From the NCBI GenBank assembly GCA_023387715.1, contig JAEWHQ010000357.1, positions 1 to 9,017 of the forward strand: DNA of 9,017 bases. Direction: 5' to 3'. Shown here in pieces: positions 6,810 to 9,017 of the stretch. Numbering within the stretch: the first letter of the stretch is position 1; each line of letters opens with the position of its first letter. Below the pieces are notes generated by a model. The model saw nothing but the letters and a program-made list of their open reading frames with translations, ran no database searches and was not told where the DNA came from. A program made the translations under genes and the position numbers. Source of the stretch: Pseudomonadota bacterium (GTDB lineage Bacteria; Pseudomonadota; Alphaproteobacteria; Rhizobiales; Rhizobiaceae).

Positions 6810-6854
6810 ATGTCTTTTTTCTTCCGCCATTTAATTAACCGGTACAGCTCATGA
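6810..6854 (+). CDS. Putative 14-aa leader peptide translationally coupled to the permease
   Basis: This small ORF encodes MSFFFRHLINRYSS. Its ATG has a good ribosome site, AAAAGGA (6797-6803), six bases upstream. Its TGA (6852-6854) overlaps the permease ATG (6851-6853) as ATGA, the classic arrangement for termination-reinitiation. The permease start itself has no recognisable ribosome site just upstream, so ribosomes finishing this ORF may be what initiates permease translation. The peptide is basic and hydrophobic and loosely resembles a permease N-terminus, so it could instead be a relic of an older start. No function is claimed for the peptide itself. Confidence 0.5.
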   Translation: MSFFFRHLINRYSS

Positions 6855-7807
6855 CAGGTTATTTTCTCAAAAGATTATTGTCGATTGTTTTTACAATGAC
6901 AATCATGTCTGTTCTCATTTTCTGGATAACACAAGTTATGCCGGGTAATGTTGCTTATATGATCCTGGGTGATTTTGCTTCACCGGAAGATATCGCAACA
7001 CTCGAAAATAAACTCGGCTTAAATGATCCAGTCTATCTGCAATATTGGAACTGGGCATCCAAACTACTGACCGGCGATCTGGGAACCTCCTATATTATGG
7101 ACCGGCCAATCGGGCCTGTCTTAGGCGAGGCGGTAGGAAAGTCTGCTATTCTGGCTGGAATTTCAATCGTTTTGGTTGCGTTCTTTGGCATTTGGTTAGG
7201 TGTGTTTTCTGGCGTTCGCCATGGAAAGCCAGCTGATCACATTGTATCAATTGTTACCTATATCAATATCGCTATTCCTGAGTTTTTATGGGCGATCGTG
7301 ATTGTGATGCTGTTTGCTGGTTATCTTAACTGGTTTCCGGCTACTGGCTATAGCGACTTGTCTTCCGGTTTTAGCCAATGGGCTCTTCACCTGATTTTGC
7401 CTGTATTTACGCTCGTGACTGGGTTGATAGCACATATTTCGCGACTGACACGCTCCAGCATGATTGACACAATGCAAAGTCAGTATGTGCGGGCCGCTCG
7501 TGCTCGCGGACTACCGGAAAAGCTGGTTGTGCGCAGGCATGCACTACCAAATGCACTTTTACCGACCATCACCGTATTGGCAATTGACATCGGTATTATG
7601 ATGGGTGGCGTTGTAGTGGTGGAAACGATCTTCTCTTATCCTGGTCTTGGTCGCTTGCTCATGTTTGCTATTCAAAACATGGATGTACCGTTGTTGCAGG
7701 CCTGTATGCTGGTCATCACTTTTGTTTATGCCGCTGCCAATCTTGCTGCTGACCTTCTTTATGCCTTCTTAAATCCGAGAGTGCGCTATGGCCGAAACAC
7801 AGACTAA
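6851..7807 (+). CDS. ABC transporter permease, DppB/OppB type
   Basis: Inner-membrane permease of 318 aa that forms the transport channel with the next gene's product. By eye there are six membrane segments near residues 9-30, 98-120, 132-157, 177-197, 238-262 and 281-306, with the large periplasmic loop after the first that is usual for DppB types (ending KLLTGDLGTSYIMDRPIGPVL). The cytoplasmic EAA loop that docks on the ATPase is at 212-240 (YVRAARARGLPEKL, then RRHALPNALLP), with its conserved Gly at 220. The C-terminus ETIFSYPGLGRLL and FLNPRVRYG are standard. No Shine-Dalgarno is evident before the ATG; translation is probably coupled to the 14-codon ORF that overlaps it. The 3' end overlaps the next permease gene by 20 bp. 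Confidence 0.94.
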   Translation: MTGYFLKRLLSIVFTMTIMSVLIFWITQVMPGNVAYMILGDFASPEDIATLENKLGLNDPVYLQYWNWASKLLTGDLGTSYIMDRPIGPVLGEAVGKSAILAGISIVLVAFFGIWLGVFSGVRHGKPADHIVSIVTYINIAIPEFLWAIVIVMLFAGYLNWFPATGYSDLSSGFSQWALHLILPVFTLVTGLIAHISRLTRSSMIDTMQSQYVRAARARGLPEKLVVRRHALPNALLPTITVLAIDIGIMMGGVVVVETIFSYPGLGRLLMFAIQNMDVPLLQACMLVITFVYAAANLAADLLYAFLNPRVRYGRNTD

Positions 7808-8636
7808 GCGTCGTTCCGTACGCAGAAAATCACCTTCATTGATTGCAGGTGGGATTCTATTAATCCTTATCCTGACACTGGCAATTATCGGCCCTGCATT
7901 ATCACCATTTGATCTGGATACGATGCAGTTGAACGTACGCCTTGTGTCTCCAAATGAAACACATTGGCTGGGAACAGATGAATTTGGTCGTGATGTTCTC
8001 AGTCGGATGCTGAATGGTGGACAAACTTCATTAATTATGGGTTTTGGTGCTACTTTTGTCAGTCTGATCATTGGCGTGCCTTTAGGGCTGATGGCAGGTT
8101 ATCATCGTGGTATGGTTGATGAAATGATCATGCGTGCCGCTGATATTATGATCTCTTTGCCACCTATTATCTTAGGCTTGCTGATTTTGTCGGTGACGCC
8201 ACCAAGTCTTTGGAAAACAGTATTGGCTGTGGGCTTTGTTTACATTCCAATCATAACACGCCTGACGCGGAGTGTTACGCTGGAAGTTGCAGGGGAAGAG
8301 TTTATTCAAGCGGCCCGTGCCCGCGCTGAAAGCAGTTTTTATATACTGTTCAAAGAAATACTTCCCAACGCATGGCCTGCTATTATCGTTGAAGCAGCTT
8401 TACGCGTAACATTTGCCATGCTGCTTGCCGCGGCTCTCAGTTTTCTTGGTCTTGGTGTTCAACCTCCTTCTTCTGATTGGGGATTGATGATTGCAGAAGC
8501 ACGTCCGTTCATCAATTCAGCACCATGGATCGTTTTGGCACCTGGTATGGCTTTGTGCATTACCGTTATTGCAATCAATCTATTTGGCGATGGCTTGCGT
8601 GAATTGCTCGATCCTCGCTTGTCAAGGAGGCGCTGA
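7788..8636 (+). CDS. ABC transporter permease, DppC/OppC type
   Basis: Second inner-membrane permease, 282 aa, partner of the DppB-type protein. A basic cytoplasmic N-terminus (TKRRSVRRKS) leads to the first membrane segment at about 17-37. The DppC signature HWLGTDEFGRDVLSRML follows at 59-75, then further membrane segments near 82-104, 120-136, 143-157, 200-222 and 247-266. The EAA loop is at 172-200 (FIQAARARAESSFYILFKEI, then LPNAWPAII). Ala180 occupies the position of the near-invariant EAA-loop glycine, while the partner permease keeps its Gly. The gene starts inside the previous permease (20-bp overlap) and its TGA shares one base with the ATPase start, so the genes are tightly coupled. 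The ribosome site (GAGAG) is weak. Confidence 0.93.
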   Translation: MAETQTKRRSVRRKSPSLIAGGILLILILTLAIIGPALSPFDLDTMQLNVRLVSPNETHWLGTDEFGRDVLSRMLNGGQTSLIMGFGATFVSLIIGVPLGLMAGYHRGMVDEMIMRAADIMISLPPIILGLLILSVTPPSLWKTVLAVGFVYIPIITRLTRSVTLEVAGEEFIQAARARAESSFYILFKEILPNAWPAIIVEAALRVTFAMLLAAALSFLGLGVQPPSSDWGLMIAEARPFINSAPWIVLAPGMALCITVIAINLFGDGLRELLDPRLSRRR

Positions 8637-9017
8637 TGTCTGCCCTTATTCTTGATGTTAAAAACTTATCTGTCAGTTTTGGCACTAAAAATGACCGTGT
8701 ACGTGTGTTGCATGATGTGAGCTTAAAAGTCGCTCGTGGCACTGCACTTGGTGTCGTAGGTGAAAGCGGTTCAGGTAAAAGCACAACTGCACTGGCTATT
8801 TTGGGGTTGCTTCATGCCGGCGCTCAAATCGATGCAGGTGAGATCCTGTTGCAGGGGCAGGATATATATAGCCTGAGCGATGAAGAGCGGCGCCAGTTGA
8901 GAGGTGGGAAAATCAGCATTGTTTTTCAGGATCCGTTTACGACCCTTAACCCGGCAATACGGGTAGGTAAGCAGATTTCTGAACCATTGATTATGCATAG
9001 ATCAATGAGTGAGGAGG
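8636..9017 (+). CDS. ABC transporter ATP-binding protein, DppD/OppD type, N-terminal part (truncated by window edge)
   Basis: Cytoplasmic ATPase powering the importer; 127 codons are visible and the gene continues beyond the right edge. The ATG overlaps the upstream TGA by one base (TGATG) and is preceded by a strong AAGGAGG (8624-8630). Walker A is GESGSGKST at residues 42-50; the Q-loop is VFQDPFTTLNP with Gln98; ADAGEILLQG-like spacing (here IDAGEILLQGQDIYSLSDEE) between them is typical of the DppD/OppD group. The ABC signature, Walker B, H-loop and the C-terminal oligopeptide/dipeptide extension would lie outside the window. It is the fourth transport gene of the LacI-controlled operon; a DppF-type partner may follow. 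Confidence 0.94.
   Translation, partial: MSALILDVKNLSVSFGTKNDRVRVLHDVSLKVARGTALGVVGESGSGKSTTALAILGLLHAGAQIDAGEILLQGQDIYSLSDEERRQLRGGKISIVFQDPFTTLNPAIRVGKQISEPLIMHRSMSEE

Noticed and set aside
7769..8071. 100-codon minus-strand frame over the permease junction
   Set aside because: It is antisense to two confident permease genes that overlap normally, with no ribosome site or family resemblance.

Overview
The window looks like an accessory nutrient-uptake and catabolism region of a proteobacterial chromosome. Gene style (family 5 peptide-type ABC systems, an MmgE/PrpD enzyme beside a LysR gene, moderate G+C by eye) suggests an alphaproteobacterium, perhaps Hyphomicrobiales/Brucellaceae. That placement is an impression from protein style, not a measured result. 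No tRNA, rRNA, CRISPR array, transposase or prophage gene was seen.

Left part (1-3049): a minus-strand pair consists of an MmgE/PrpD-family enzyme followed, after a 33-64 bp gap depending on the start chosen, by a family 5 periplasmic solute-binding protein that runs off the left edge. A LysR-type regulator (2129-3049, TTG start) is divergent from the enzyme. A T-N11-A dyad lies between them, flanked by back-to-back -10-like hexamers. This is the usual layout of a LysR regulator controlling a divergent catabolic operon.

Middle (3050-4316): a LacI-family repressor gene (minus strand) converges on the LysR gene across 23 bp with no clear terminator. It is divergent from the right-hand operon. 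The 215-bp divergent region holds a consensus TTGACA -35 box and a near-perfect 22-bp palindrome with a central CG that covers the predicted transcription start. This is a convincing LacI-type operator.

Right part (4317-9017): a co-directional operon encodes an N-formylglutamate amidohydrolase-family enzyme, a family 5 solute-binding protein, a DppB-type permease, a DppC-type permease and the start of a DppD-type ATPase cut by the right edge. Between the binding protein and the first permease lie a perfect 15-bp hairpin and a 14-codon ORF. The ORF has its own good ribosome binding site, and its stop overlaps the permease start (ATGA). Both look like devices that set permease output relative to the binding protein.

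Working model (inference): the LacI protein represses a system that imports a peptide-like or N-acylated amino-acid-like compound and hydrolyses its amide bond in the cytoplasm. The LysR protein controls a second, separate module in which the MmgE/PrpD enzyme works on a ligand delivered by its own family 5 binding protein. The substrates cannot be read from the sequence.
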